DNA from: Clostridia bacterium
Lineage (GTDB): Bacteria > Bacillota > Clostridia > Oscillospirales > CAG-272
DNA: 64,000 nucleotides
Assembly: GCA_017503325.1 (NCBI GenBank)
Contig: JAFVTI010000030.1
Location: 18,144 to 82,143, forward strand
Direction of reading: 5' to 3'
Made by a program: the position numbers and the translations under genes. Under the pieces are notes generated by a model that saw only the letters and a program-made list of their open reading frames with translations, ran no database searches and had not been told where the DNA came from. Shown here in pieces: positions 15,735-24,593 of the stretch. Position 1 is the stretch's first letter, and each line of letters begins with the position of its first letter.

Positions 15735-16703
15735 ATGCAAAATACGTATTTACCCGAGGGCTGCCGCATTGCAACAAAAGAAAACCGCGAGGCACTGGCA
15801 AGCCCCGCATCCATAGAAAAGGCCGCGGAAAGCGGCATGATTTTAGAGGCAACCGCCATTCTCTGCGACCGTGACATGAGCTTACACGTGGATCTTGGCT
15901 GCATGCGCGGCATCATTCCCCGCTCCGAGGCGGTGCTTTGCCGTGACGGTGAGCAGGTCAAGGATATTGCCGTCATCTCGCGCGTCGGAAAGCCGGTCTG
16001 CTTTACCGTGGAGCAGATCTCCTATTCCCGCACGGGCGAGCCCTATGCGCTGCTCTCGCGAAAAAATGCACAGCGCAGGTGCGCTTTGTATTCGCTCGGC
16101 GGGCTGATCCCGGGCGATATCATCCCCGTGCGCGTGACCCATCTGGAGCGCTTTGGCGCATTTGCCGACGTGGGCTGCGGCATCTGCGCGCTCTTACCCC
16201 TGGACGGCATTTCGGTCTCGCGCATCGCCCACCCATCCGACCGTCTGACCCCGGGTATGATGCTTTCTTGCGTGGTGCGCGCCATTGATCCCGAGACGGG
16301 GCGTATCACGCTTTCCTTACGCGAGCTGCTTGGCACGTGGGAGCAGAACGCTGCACTGTTCTCTGTCGGGCAGACTGCTGCCGGCATTATCCGCAGCGTG
16401 GAAAAATACGGCATTTTCGTGGAGCTTGCCCCCAATCTCGCCGGTCTTGCCGAGCTGCGCACCGACGCGGACGGCGCACAGACTGCCAAAATGCAGGCTT
16501 GCATCGGCCGCTACACGGGCGTTTACATCAAAAGCATTCAGCCCGAGCGCATGAAGATCAAGCTGGTGCTGATCGACTCATACCGCGGTGAGACAGCGCA
16601 CTCGGGCATCAAATATTTTGTTGACACGGATCGGGTGACGCATATTGACCGCTGGCGGTATTCCCCTGCCTGTGCCAATCGGGTAATTGAGAGTATATTT
16701 TAA
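15735..16703 (+). CDS. S1 RNA-binding-domain protein (ribosomal protein S1-like)
   Basis: This 322-residue cytosolic protein has repeated S1 OB-fold modules. The clearest are at about 122-195 (GDIIPVRVTHLERFGAFADVGCGICALLPL) and 208-280 (GQTAAGIIRSVEKYGIFVELAPNLAGLAEL). A divergent module at 30-110 recalls the N-terminal part of S1. It is shorter than full S1 (about 380-400 in Clostridia), and role in translation is inferred. It stands alone, convergent with cardiolipin synthase and divergent from rplM, with GGAAAGGAAG before the ATG. Confidence 0.85.
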   Translation: MQNTYLPEGCRIATKENREALASPASIEKAAESGMILEATAILCDRDMSLHVDLGCMRGIIPRSEAVLCRDGEQVKDIAVISRVGKPVCFTVEQISYSRTGEPYALLSRKNAQRRCALYSLGGLIPGDIIPVRVTHLERFGAFADVGCGICALLPLDGISVSRIAHPSDRLTPGMMLSCVVRAIDPETGRITLSLRELLGTWEQNAALFSVGQTAAGIIRSVEKYGIFVELAPNLAGLAELRTDADGAQTAKMQACIGRYTGVYIKSIQPERMKIKLVLIDSYRGETAHSGIKYFVDTDRVTHIDRWRYSPACANRVIESIF

Positions 16704-16730
16704 CATAAATGGAATTACAACAAACAACCA

Positions 16731-16770
16731 TGCAGAAAAGCCGTTCAAACGAGCGGCTTTTTTGCTATAA
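16731..16770. terminator. Bidirectional terminator between the S1-domain and cardiolipin synthase genes
   Basis: AAAAGCCGTTCAAACGAGCGGCTTTTTTG forms a GC stem flanked by A and T runs on both sides. It serves the two convergent genes. Confidence 0.88.
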
Positions 16771-16778
16771 TTCTGCAC

Positions 16779-18317
16779 TTACATCACCGGTGCAAGCAAG
16801 CGGATCACGGCATAATACAGGCGCGAGATCAGCCATCCCTGCTTTTTATTGACGGTCACGATGCGTTGGCTGACCGCAAAGTTTTCCTCCATGGAGGCAC
16901 GGATCTCACCGATGATATCCCCTCCGTAAAAGACACATCCGTTTTCATAGTGCAGATACAGGCTGCGGTAGTCCAAATTGACCGTCCCCACTGTGGCGAT
17001 CTTATCGTCGCACAGCACGCACTTTTCGTGAATGAAGCCGGGCGTGTACTGGTAGATCTTGATCCCATTCTCCAAAAGCACGGCATAATGCGATTTGGTG
17101 ACCTGGTTGACCACCTTCTTGTCCGGAATCTCGGGCAAAATGATGCGCACGTCCACGCCACGCTTGGCTGCCAGCACAAGCGCAGTTTGCATCTGTGAAT
17201 CAATGATCAGATAGGGCGTGGCAATATACAGGTATTCGGTTGCATGATTGAAGATATTGAGATATACGTTCTCGGCCAGATATTCCGCGTCCACGGGTGC
17301 GTCGGCGTAAGGCACCACGTATCCCTGCCCGCAGCTCTTGCCACTCATGGGCGCAAGAAAATCGGCGGGATTTGCCGTGCTCTCCCCTTTTTTGGTTTTG
17401 CAGGCATTCCACATCTGCAAGAATGACAGCGTCATACCGCGCACGGCATCCCCCTCAATGCGCACGGCATTATCCTTCCAGTAACCGAATCTTTGCTCCT
17501 TATTGATATATTCGTCCGCAATATTGATGCCGCCCGTAAAGCCGACCTTGCCGTCCACGATCAGAAATTTGCGGTGGTCGCGGTTGTTCATGATCATGGA
17601 GTAGACGGGTCTGTATGGGTTGAAGCGGATACATTCGATTCCCTTTTTGGCAAGCACGCGGTCGTAAGCGTGAGGCAGGCCGCGCATACTGCCGACATCG
17701 TCGTAAATGACCTTGACCTTGACGCCCTTGGCGGCCTTGCGCTCCAGAATCTCCAGCATGGGCAACCACATCTCGCCCTTGTTGATGATGAAATACTCTA
17801 TGAAAATGAACCTTTCGGCGGATTCCAGGGCAGCGAGCATATCGGGGAAGGCTTGCTCGCCGCTGGTATAAAAGTGCGATTTCTTCCCATGGTAGCAGGG
17901 ATATCCCTGACTCTGCAAATAGACGAACTGCCCTGCGTCCGCTGCACACGTCCGGCGGATGTCCGCAATGGCGTCCTCTCCGTTCGGCCTGTATGCATTT
18001 TCCTTTTCCTTATGCTCGGCAAGCGCGCGGCGCATCTTTCTTCTGGGGCGCGATGCACCCGACATCAGATACAGAATACCGCCGAACACGGGAAAGATCA
18101 GAATCGGGATGGCCCATGCCATTTTGACCTCGGGGGTGGCGGGACGCTCTATGATGGGGATCAGGATCAACAGAGAGATCAGCGTCAGAGCCGCCGAAAC
18201 GGGGGCGTAATGCGAGCTGAGGAAATACAGAATGGTAAACGTCCATATCAGCTGCAGCACGATCGCCAGGCTGATCCACACAAATCTTCCCGTGACCAGC
18301 TTGATCAGTTTTTTCAT
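16779..18317 (-). CDS. cls: Cardiolipin synthase (phospholipase D family)
   Basis: This 512-residue membrane enzyme condenses two phosphatidylglycerols to cardiolipin. Two N-terminal membrane helices (about 9-30 and 34-55, with a third hydrophobic stretch near 66-85) precede two PLD domains, each with an HxKxxxxD motif: HRKFLIVD near 240 and HEKCVLCD near 425. Length and layout are typical of ClsA-type enzymes. ATG at 18317 is chosen; the GTG two codons earlier overlaps the GGAGGG site. Confidence 0.94.
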   Translation of the reverse strand: MKKLIKLVTGRFVWISLAIVLQLIWTFTILYFLSSHYAPVSAALTLISLLILIPIIERPATPEVKMAWAIPILIFPVFGGILYLMSGASRPRRKMRRALAEHKEKENAYRPNGEDAIADIRRTCAADAGQFVYLQSQGYPCYHGKKSHFYTSGEQAFPDMLAALESAERFIFIEYFIINKGEMWLPMLEILERKAAKGVKVKVIYDDVGSMRGLPHAYDRVLAKKGIECIRFNPYRPVYSMIMNNRDHRKFLIVDGKVGFTGGINIADEYINKEQRFGYWKDNAVRIEGDAVRGMTLSFLQMWNACKTKKGESTANPADFLAPMSGKSCGQGYVVPYADAPVDAEYLAENVYLNIFNHATEYLYIATPYLIIDSQMQTALVLAAKRGVDVRIILPEIPDKKVVNQVTKSHYAVLLENGIKIYQYTPGFIHEKCVLCDDKIATVGTVNLDYRSLYLHYENGCVFYGGDIIGEIRASMEENFAVSQRIVTVNKKQGWLISRLYYAVIRLLAPVM

Positions 18318-18762
18318 AAGCACCCTCCTTCGACAGAATTTGACATCATTATAGCACCTGTATTAGATCATTTCGTTAAAGTATTATGAACAAAATTTTA
18401 CCTTGGCAATTATTCTGCGAAAAATTTTTCGTTCAAGAAAAAAAGCAGCCCGATGGGACTGAGAAATAAGTGAAAAAAACAAAGCTGTCTTAACCAAAAG
18501 ACAGCTTTTGTTTATGCATATGCTTTCAATATTTAGTTGCTGCAGGCGCTGGCGATCACTGATCGCCCCTACAAGTGTTCTTGCTTTAGGTTTTATATCG
18601 CAAACCCTTCACATAACTCCCTGTAGGGGCGATCATTGATCGCCAGCGTCTGCTGCAACTACTTATAAACAAACCAATAAGGACTGCATCCACGAGATAC
18701 AGTCCTTGTTTTGTGCGGGTTTCTCCGCTAATTTTGCACGCCCGTCGGGCTGCTTTTTTATG
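18318..18762. other. Gene-free spacer with hairpins and a large palindrome
   Basis: The spacer holds a perfect hairpin AAAGCTGTCTT-AAGACAGCTTT (about 18481-18509) and a long inverted repeat (18536-18659) whose arms contain GGCGATCA-TGATCGCC next to GTAGGGG. It ends with an AAGGACTG...CAGTCCTT hairpin (about 18681-18710). No convincing coding frame is seen. Confidence 0.75.
18536..18659. repeat. Long inverted repeat of the GTAGGGG-GGCGATCA type
   Basis: The arms of about 38 bp (GTTGCTGCAGGCGCTGGCG... and its complement) flank a central spacer of about 45 bp. A close relative lies at 58948-59040, suggesting a dispersed, perhaps once mobile, palindromic element. Confidence 0.8.
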
Positions 18763-19458
18763 TTATTCCTGTACGTCGTAGGCCAAGATCGCCTCGTAGA
18801 GTGCTACCGAGCGTGCGTAGATATCGTCCTTGCCACTCGTGCCCATCGGGAACTGGATCAAAAGGCAGAGTACGGTATCGGCGGGCAGCACCTGCACGGC
18901 CTCGTTGTAGCGATAGAAATCGGTATCTCCCAGGCGCACCGACTTGCTGACTACGTTCTTATCCTTGGTCAACAGCTCGTATACGTGCGGACTTGCAAAG
19001 CACAAGGAGTACTCCCCTGTTTGCACGGTGGACAGAAAGCTCGATCTCTGATCATTGTTCCAATGCGCTGCAGCCTGCTCATCGATCAGCGTGGTCTGCA
19101 CGCCGTCGATCTCGGTTTCCACCTCGACAAGTCTTTCCTCCTCGGAAAAGATCTGATAATCCACCATACCTACAGCGCTTTCTCCGTCCTTGTCATAATC
19201 CTTGGGCAAAACGCTCTCAAGCGACGACAAAAAGGCCTCTCTTTGCTCGGCATTCATGCGCACCGTCGTGCCGCTGAGCACGGTGACGTCGTATTTCTCC
19301 TTGGAGAAGATCTGCACGGTGCAGACCAGAGCCACGCACAAGAAAAACGTCACGACAATGACCGTCCACTTATTGTGATACCAGAAATTCTCTATCTTTT
19401 TGAAAACGCGATTTTCTGTTACGATCTCGGTACTGTCAAGCTTTTGGTTTTGATTCAT
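18763..19458 (-). CDS. Single-pass membrane protein of unknown function
   Basis: This 231-residue protein has a short cytosolic N-terminus, one membrane helix (about 32-51) and an extracellular domain of about 175 residues with no motif I recognise. AAAGGAGA lies 7 nt before the ATG. It lies 65 nt downstream of greA with a greA terminator between them, so separate transcription is possible. The single-pass layout resembles small envelope accessory proteins. Confidence 0.7.
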   Translation of the reverse strand: MNQNQKLDSTEIVTENRVFKKIENFWYHNKWTVIVVTFFLCVALVCTVQIFSKEKYDVTVLSGTTVRMNAEQREAFLSSLESVLPKDYDKDGESAVGMVDYQIFSEEERLVEVETEIDGVQTTLIDEQAAAHWNNDQRSSFLSTVQTGEYSLCFASPHVYELLTKDKNVVSKSVRLGDTDFYRYNEAVQVLPADTVLCLLIQFPMGTSGKDDIYARSVALYEAILAYDVQE

Positions 19459-19477
19459 GCCATTTCTCCTTTACTCA

Positions 19478-19520
19478 GAAAACGGATTTGAATGATGCGT
19501 CAAATCCGTTCTCGTCTGAT
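19478..19520 (-). terminator. greA terminator
   Basis: On the minus strand AACGGATTTG and CAAATCCGTT form a 10-bp stem followed by TTCT, directly after the greA stop codon. Confidence 0.7.
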
Positions 19521-19522
19521 TT

Positions 19523-20008
19523 TTACTTGGTTCTTTCTACGTGCAGGACCTTGAAGTGCAGCGTGCCGTTGGGTGCCTGAACCTCAACCGAGTCCCCTGC
19601 GTGCTTGCCCATCATCGCGCTGCCGATGGGAGACTGGTCGGAGATGCGGTGATTGAGTGCGTCAGCCTCGTTAGAGCCCACGATCTCATAGGTCAGCTCC
19701 TCATCCCATTCCACGTCGTAAACCTTGACAGTAGAGCCAAGGCTGACCACGCCTGCGTCCATGCTTGCCTCGTCAATGATCTCTGCGTTCTCAAGCAGCA
19801 TCTCCAGCTCCTTGATACGAGCCTCGACCTTAGCCTGCTCGTTTCTTGCCTCATCGTACTCGGAGTTCTCGGAAAGGTCGCCAAAGCCGCGTGCGACTGC
19901 GATTGCTTCCTTGATCTCTTCTCTGCGGGTCACTCTGAGGTACTTGAGCTCCTTTTCCAGCTCGTCGTAGCCTTCCTGTGTGTATAAAGTTTTTTCCTTG
20001 GTTGCCAT
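19523..20008 (-). CDS. greA: Transcription elongation factor GreA
   Basis: This 161-residue factor rescues backtracked RNA polymerase by stimulating transcript cleavage. The N-terminal coiled coil (to about 78) carries the tip acidic pair in GDLSENSEYDEAR. The C-terminal FKBP-like domain contains the SPIGSAMMGKHAGDSVEV motif. Length and motifs are standard. It follows the S41 protease gene by 28 nt, so cotranscription is likely. Confidence 0.97.
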   Translation of the reverse strand: MATKEKTLYTQEGYDELEKELKYLRVTRREEIKEAIAVARGFGDLSENSEYDEARNEQAKVEARIKELEMLLENAEIIDEASMDAGVVSLGSTVKVYDVEWDEELTYEIVGSNEADALNHRISDQSPIGSAMMGKHAGDSVEVQAPNGTLHFKVLHVERTK

Positions 20009-20036
20009 GGTGTTTCTCCTTATATCAACTAATTAT

Positions 20037-21641
20037 TTATTGCATTTGTGAAATTGCCGTCTGCAGCTGATTGTCCAGCTCCTCGGGCAGCACGTACAGA
20101 TTATATCCCTGCGCTTCGGCATTCAACTCGACCGTGACGTCGGGGGCAATGCCGATGTCGTGGTAGCTCTCGCCGCTTGCGGGATAGTACATTCTGGTGG
20201 TCAGCTTGAGTCCGCCGGGCACACCATAATACTCCAGCGAGAAGATCGATTGCATGCATCCCTTGCCGTAAGTCGTCGTGCCCACGATGGTACCAAGCTC
20301 ATAATCGCGCACGGTTGCGGTAAACAGCTCAGCTGCGCTTGCGGTATTGGCGTTGGTGATCACGGTAAAGGTCAGGTCGTCGTACTTACCGATGTCATCC
20401 TTCGTGACGTCACAACCTGCATATGCCTTGTCGCTGTGCTTGACCTCCTTGACGCGGTCAAATTCCTCGTTGCCGTTCTTATCCTTGGTGCTGACGATCA
20501 GATCGTCCTTGGCAAGGAAAAAGCTGAGCACCGCCTTGATGGATTCCAGGTCTCCGCCCGGATTGTTGCGCACGTCGAACACAAACTTATCGCAGCCCTT
20601 TGCAAGCAGACCGTCCACAGCCGCCTCAAACTGCTCGGGGGTGGTCAGGTCAAACTGTAAGATCATGACAATGCCGACCTCGGGGTCGGTCTCGCTGACA
20701 CGGCTTGTAACCGACATGGTCTCAAACGCCTCTCGGGTCACGGAATAGGATGCGGGCTCGTATTCGGTCCCATTCTTGCGCATGATGGTAAACTCGGCCT
20801 TTGTGCCGGACTCGCCGCGCAGATAATTGAGCGCTGCTGTATAGCCGATCTCGGAAATGGAATACTCCACGCCCTCGTGCTTGACTGTGATGACCATGTC
20901 GCCCGGGCGCAGACCTGCGCGCTCTGCGGGAGAATTGGGATACACCATGATCAGCTCGATGACGCTGTAGGTCATGCCGTTATATTCCAGCGTGGAATTG
21001 ACCACGCTGACGCCGATTCCCTGCATTTTTCCCTGGTTCTCGCTGGTCATTGCTTCGAACTCTTCCTGCGTGTAATACTCGGCGTAAAGGTCGCCCGTGG
21101 CTGCGACGTAAGCCTTGACCACGGCCTCCATCATTTTCTCGTCGTCCACCTGATCAAACGAGTAGTTTTTGATCAGGGTTTCGACTACCTGCAGCGTTTT
21201 CTCATCCAGCACGGTCTCACCGTCGATAGCAAGCATGCCGCCCAGATACCTGGAATTCCAATAAGCTCCCGTGACAAGTGCCGTCAAAAGCATGGTCACG
21301 ACCAGCGTAATGGCAACTGCGCAGATCATGGACGCGACGAACGCGCTTGTGGAAATGCCATTCTTCGCCTTTTTGGGAGTGCCCGCAAAGGTGTAATATC
21401 TCACGCCGGGGGGCGTGATCAGCTCCATGCCCAAGGGGGCAATGGCAGCGTTGATGCTTTGCTCCAGCTCGGCACACGGTGCATTCTTGGGTACGCCGAA
21501 CGAAACAGAGGCGCTGAGCGCATCGGCTGTGACCTCACCGTCACTTCCGTACGCACGCACGACCTCGGGCAATATCTCGCGCAGCTGCTGCTCCTGCTCT
21601 GCATTTTGCAGCCCCTGCACGGTATAAACCAATTTCTTCAT
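20037..21641 (-). CDS. S41-family C-terminal processing peptidase with N-terminal extension
   Basis: This 534-residue protein is a membrane-anchored CtpA-type serine protease. After an unusual cytosolic N-terminal domain (1-90) comes one membrane helix (about 101-126). A PDZ domain follows (about 200-290: GIGVSVVN...NSPAERAGLRPGDMV), then the S41 domain with the Ser nucleophile in NANTASAAELF and the Lys base in TTYGKGCMQ. The N-terminal part resembles a heavy-metal-associated ferredoxin-like fold without CxxC, which is not usual for Ctp proteins. It sits between the CdaR-type regulator and greA. Confidence 0.92.
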   Translation of the reverse strand: MKKLVYTVQGLQNAEQEQQLREILPEVVRAYGSDGEVTADALSASVSFGVPKNAPCAELEQSINAAIAPLGMELITPPGVRYYTFAGTPKKAKNGISTSAFVASMICAVAITLVVTMLLTALVTGAYWNSRYLGGMLAIDGETVLDEKTLQVVETLIKNYSFDQVDDEKMMEAVVKAYVAATGDLYAEYYTQEEFEAMTSENQGKMQGIGVSVVNSTLEYNGMTYSVIELIMVYPNSPAERAGLRPGDMVITVKHEGVEYSISEIGYTAALNYLRGESGTKAEFTIMRKNGTEYEPASYSVTREAFETMSVTSRVSETDPEVGIVMILQFDLTTPEQFEAAVDGLLAKGCDKFVFDVRNNPGGDLESIKAVLSFFLAKDDLIVSTKDKNGNEEFDRVKEVKHSDKAYAGCDVTKDDIGKYDDLTFTVITNANTASAAELFTATVRDYELGTIVGTTTYGKGCMQSIFSLEYYGVPGGLKLTTRMYYPASGESYHDIGIAPDVTVELNAEAQGYNLYVLPEELDNQLQTAISQMQ

Positions 21642-21706
21642 AAATTCGTTGTTCTCCGTTATTGCTTTGTTCTCAAAAAATCTATAAACAGGGCCAATCC
21701 GTCAAT

Positions 21707-21743
21707 TAAGCGAAACACCGAGCCCGGCGTTTCGCTTAATTTC
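21707..21743 (-). terminator. Terminator after the PucR/CdaR-type regulator
   Basis: The arms TTAAGCGAAAC and GTTTCGCTTAA form an 11-bp stem just after the stop codon at 21766. The T run is short, so efficiency is uncertain. Confidence 0.55.
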
Positions 21744-21765
21744 ATGAAGTCTATGTATTTGTGGA

Positions 21766-22851
21766 TCAATACTTGGTGGGCTTGGAGTTGAGGTACTTTC
21801 TGACCATGAGAGCTACCTTGAAGGTGATCGCATGCTCAAACTCACGCAGATCAAGGCCGGTCAGCTTTCTGATCTTTTCCAGTCTGTAAACCAGCGTGTT
21901 TCTGTGTACGAACAGCTTTCTGGAGGTCTCGGAAACGTTGAGGTTGTTCTCAAAGAAGCACTGAATGGTCATCAGGGTTTCTCTGTCAAGTGCCTCTAAG
22001 CTTCCCTTCTTGAATACCTCCTGCAAAAACATCTCGCAAAGGGTGGTGGGCAGCTGATAGATCAGACGGCCGATACCCAGGTTCTCGTAGCTGATGATGT
22101 TCTTCTCGGTCTCAAATACCTTACCGACCTCAAGGGCCACCTGTGCTTCCTTGTAAGCTCTTGCCAGGTCTTTAATGTTCTCTACCGTGGTGGAAATACC
22201 GATGGCCACCTTGGTATAGAACTCTGCGGACAGGGTGTCTGCGATGTTGGTCGCAATCTTTTCAACGTCCTTTGCCTCGGTGCCGGGCTTGACGTCCTTG
22301 ACAAGCACGATGTCGTGCTCACCAACGGAAATGACGTAATCCTTGGACTTATCCGGGAACATGTTCTGCAGCATCTCAAAGGGCATCATATCGGTCTTGC
22401 CGTAGAATTTGATCAGGAATACGATTCTGCTCTCCTCTGTGTTGAAGTGCAGCTCCTTGGACTTGATGTAAATATCACTGGGCAGGATGTTATCCAGAAT
22501 GATGTTCTTGATAAACGAGCCCTTGTCGTACTTTTCATCATACAAATTCTTGATGTTGCCAAGAGAGATTGCAAGCAGCTTGGACATCTTCTCAGCCATT
22601 TTGTCCTCGCCCTCGACGAATACGACGTACTCAGCCTTCACACCGCCGCTGACAGGACGGTAGGTATACCCGGAAGAGGTCACCACGTCAGAGGTGTAAG
22701 CAAGCTCGTCACGAACGCCCTGCTTGATCTCGCCGATCTTGACAAGCTCGGAGCACGCAATAATGACGCCGTTTTCGTCAATGACGCCGATCACGCGATC
22801 GATCGCATCCTTCATCTGGTGAATTACACTTTGGAACAGTCTGTTAGACAT
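21766..22851 (-). CDS. PucR/CdaR-type transcriptional regulator
   Basis: This 361-residue protein has an N-terminal sugar-diacid-recognition-like region (1-110, VIGVIDENGVIIACSE), a GGDEF-like middle (about 130-260) and the C-terminal PucR-type HTH (about 295-350: NVSETSRKLFVHRNTLVYRLEKIRKLTGLDLR). Such proteins respond to small metabolites; the ligand here is not known. It has its own consensus promoter and stands upstream of the S41 protease, but a terminator-like hairpin lies between them. Confidence 0.87.
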   Translation of the reverse strand: MSNRLFQSVIHQMKDAIDRVIGVIDENGVIIACSELVKIGEIKQGVRDELAYTSDVVTSSGYTYRPVSGGVKAEYVVFVEGEDKMAEKMSKLLAISLGNIKNLYDEKYDKGSFIKNIILDNILPSDIYIKSKELHFNTEESRIVFLIKFYGKTDMMPFEMLQNMFPDKSKDYVISVGEHDIVLVKDVKPGTEAKDVEKIATNIADTLSAEFYTKVAIGISTTVENIKDLARAYKEAQVALEVGKVFETEKNIISYENLGIGRLIYQLPTTLCEMFLQEVFKKGSLEALDRETLMTIQCFFENNLNVSETSRKLFVHRNTLVYRLEKIRKLTGLDLREFEHAITFKVALMVRKYLNSKPTKY

Positions 22852-22903
22852 AAAATTTTCTCCTCTTTTTCTAAATTCCGGGGTGTTGTGAATACTTACC
22901 TAT

Positions 22904-22932
22904 ATTATACACCCTTTTTTGTGATTTTTCAA
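22904..22932 (-). promoter_or_regulatory. Promoter of the PucR/CdaR-type regulator
   Basis: On the minus strand TTGAAA (22927-22932), 17 bp, then TATAAT (22904-22909), about 50 bp from the start codon. Confidence 0.82.
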
Positions 22933-23001
22933 TAGCGTTTTGCATATTTTTGTGAAAAATATGCGATTTTTTTGGTATCGTTTTGCTATCCTTTACAAAC
23001 G

Positions 23002-23748
23002 TCACATTTCAAATTGATACACAAGACAGCCAAGCACAAAGGGGGCTGCGGTCTCGGTACGCAGAATTCTCTTGCCGAGCCCTGTCATGCAAAGTCCCGC
23101 GTCCGCTGCCTCGGCCGCCTCCTCGGGGGAAAATCCGCCCTCGCTGCCCACGACAATGCCGATGGTCGGGCATGCGGGCAGGTCGGTTGCCGCCTGCAGG
23201 ATGCTTGCAAGCGTTTCGGTTCCCTTTCCTTCATAGCAATAAAGGCACAGGTCACATTCACTTGCCGCTTTGAGCATTTCTTTATAAGATATGGTGGGCT
23301 TTACCTCGGGGATTCTGCCGCGTCCGCTCTGCTTGGCGGCTTCGGCCGCAATACGGCAGCGACGCTTGGTTTTGTCCGCCTCGCCGTCCGCCTTTGCCTT
23401 GGCAATACAGCGGCTGCTCTGGAACGGCACGATCTCGTGCACACCGCACTCCACCGCCTTTTGAATGATGGAATCGAACTTCTCCCCCTTGGGAAGTGCC
23501 TGGAACAGCACGGCCCTGTAGGGCGGCTCGGCTTGCGAGGGTGCGCCGCGGAGCACCTTGGCCACCACGCGCTTATCCTGCTCAAACGAGATCAGCTCAC
23601 ATTCATATTCTATGGCTTCCCGGTCGCAAACGGTAATGCACTCTCCCGCTGCCATGCGCAAGGAACGCGCGATATGGTGCGCATCCTCTCCGACAAGGGC
23701 GACGGTGTCGTTTTCAAACTGCTCCTCGGACACAAAAAAACGGGGCAT
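23002..23748 (-). CDS. rsmE: 16S rRNA (uracil1498-N3)-methyltransferase RsmE
   Basis: This 248-residue SPOUT methyltransferase modifies U1498 of 16S rRNA using SAM. The N-terminal PUA-like domain (MPRFFVSE...HHIARSLRM) is followed by the knotted domain with the signatures IVPFQSSRC, GIVVGSEGGFSPEE and the C-terminal LGKRILRTETAAPFVLG. It has its own consensus promoter; GGAGG lies 7 nt before the ATG. Confidence 0.95.
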   Translation of the reverse strand: MPRFFVSEEQFENDTVALVGEDAHHIARSLRMAAGECITVCDREAIEYECELISFEQDKRVVAKVLRGAPSQAEPPYRAVLFQALPKGEKFDSIIQKAVECGVHEIVPFQSSRCIAKAKADGEADKTKRRCRIAAEAAKQSGRGRIPEVKPTISYKEMLKAASECDLCLYCYEGKGTETLASILQAATDLPACPTIGIVVGSEGGFSPEEAAEAADAGLCMTGLGKRILRTETAAPFVLGCLVYQFEM

Positions 23749-23819
23749 AGAAACCTCCGACGAAAAAATTGCACAATTTGACGCATCAATATGCGCGTCA
23801 AATTCCTTGATTATTCACT

Positions 23820-23848
23820 ATTATAATACACAATCACCAAATTGTCAA
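23820..23848 (-). promoter_or_regulatory. Promoter of rsmE
   Basis: Exact consensus TTGACA-17-TATAAT on the minus strand, about 70 bp before the rsmE start. Confidence 0.88.
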
Positions 23849-24087
23849 GCCCTATTTTGACAATTTTGACAAGCAATTTGACATTTTGCACGGATTTTTC
23901 AAAAATTTGTTGTCCAAAGTTTCCGTCAAAGTCACGAAGATCGCGAAATACTTTGCGATCTTCGAATGCAGAATGCAAAATGCAGAATGAAGTGAAGAGA
24001 GAGGTGAGGAAGGTAGCATGAACATGAAAAACAAAAGCAAATACGCTCATTTGAACAGATTTCCTACCGCAATTTTGCATTTTGCAT

Positions 24088-24122
24088 TAAAAAGCGGAGA
24101 GACTGCCCTCTCCGCTTTTTAT
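24088..24122 (-). terminator. Terminator of the dlt-like operon
   Basis: AAAAGCGGAGAG and CTCTCCGCTTTT form the stem, followed on the minus strand by a T run. It abuts the lipoprotein stop codon at 24123. Confidence 0.88.
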
Positions 24123-24593
24123 TCATGCTTGGATATAATGAATTGCGGTCACCACGCCGTCGCGGATGCCGAACATCAGCTTGGTATTTCCGTCCGTGTA
24201 GACCAGGCCGCCGTCGGCCGTTTCGGTATAGCCGTCGCCGTACGCGGACACGACCGCGCTCTTGGCCGAGCCGATCTTGATGCCCTGCGGAGTTGCCACG
24301 CTGTCGTCGGTCAGCACAATCTTGACAATGCGGTCCATGCCGCCCGTCATGACCGTATCGTAGCGGAAACCGGGGTACACGAAGGTCTTATCGGGTCCCT
24401 CGCCGCCGCAGCTGTCCTCTTCAATATAATCGGAATATGCGCCAAGCGCGGACGCGACCGCGTTGCCGTCGTCGCCTACGTGGATGGCCGTACCGTTATA
24501 AGAAAAGATATATTCCCCGCCCTTGCCCGCATCGCAAGCAACAAAGCAGGTCAGCAGCAGAGCTGCTGCGAAAATCAAACTCAATTTTCTCAT
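24123..24593 (-). CDS. Small putative lipoprotein, last gene of dlt-like operon
   Basis: This 156-residue protein has a lipoprotein signal peptide (lipobox CFVAC, Cys20) and a mature domain of about 135 residues. That domain repeats the pattern GDDGNAVASALGAYSDY and GSAKSAVVSAYGDGYTE, as in SmpA/OmlA- or DUF-type lipoproteins that sense a ratio or threshold. It overlaps the SGNH gene by four bases (ATGA), so it belongs to the operon and probably acts outside the cell with it. Function is unknown. Confidence 0.75.
   Translation of the reverse strand: MRKLSLIFAAALLLTCFVACDAGKGGEYIFSYNGTAIHVGDDGNAVASALGAYSDYIEEDSCGGEGPDKTFVYPGFRYDTVMTGGMDRIVKIVLTDDSVATPQGIKIGSAKSAVVSAYGDGYTETADGGLVYTDGNTKLMFGIRDGVVTAIHYIQA

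Larger units (their letters stand above)
23749..24122. other. Gene-free spacer: rsmE promoter, hairpin, short repeats, terminator
   Basis: The spacer contains the rsmE promoter (TTGACA 23843-23848, 17 bp, TATAAT 23820-23825, minus strand) and a perfect 10-bp hairpin CGAAGATCGC...GCGATCTTCG (about 23935-23964). Repeated GCAGAAT/GCAAAAT heptamers follow (about 23966-23990). The spacer ends with the terminator AAAAAGCGGAGAG...CTCTCCGCTTTTT (24088-24120) of the lipoprotein gene. No gene is seen. Confidence 0.8.
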
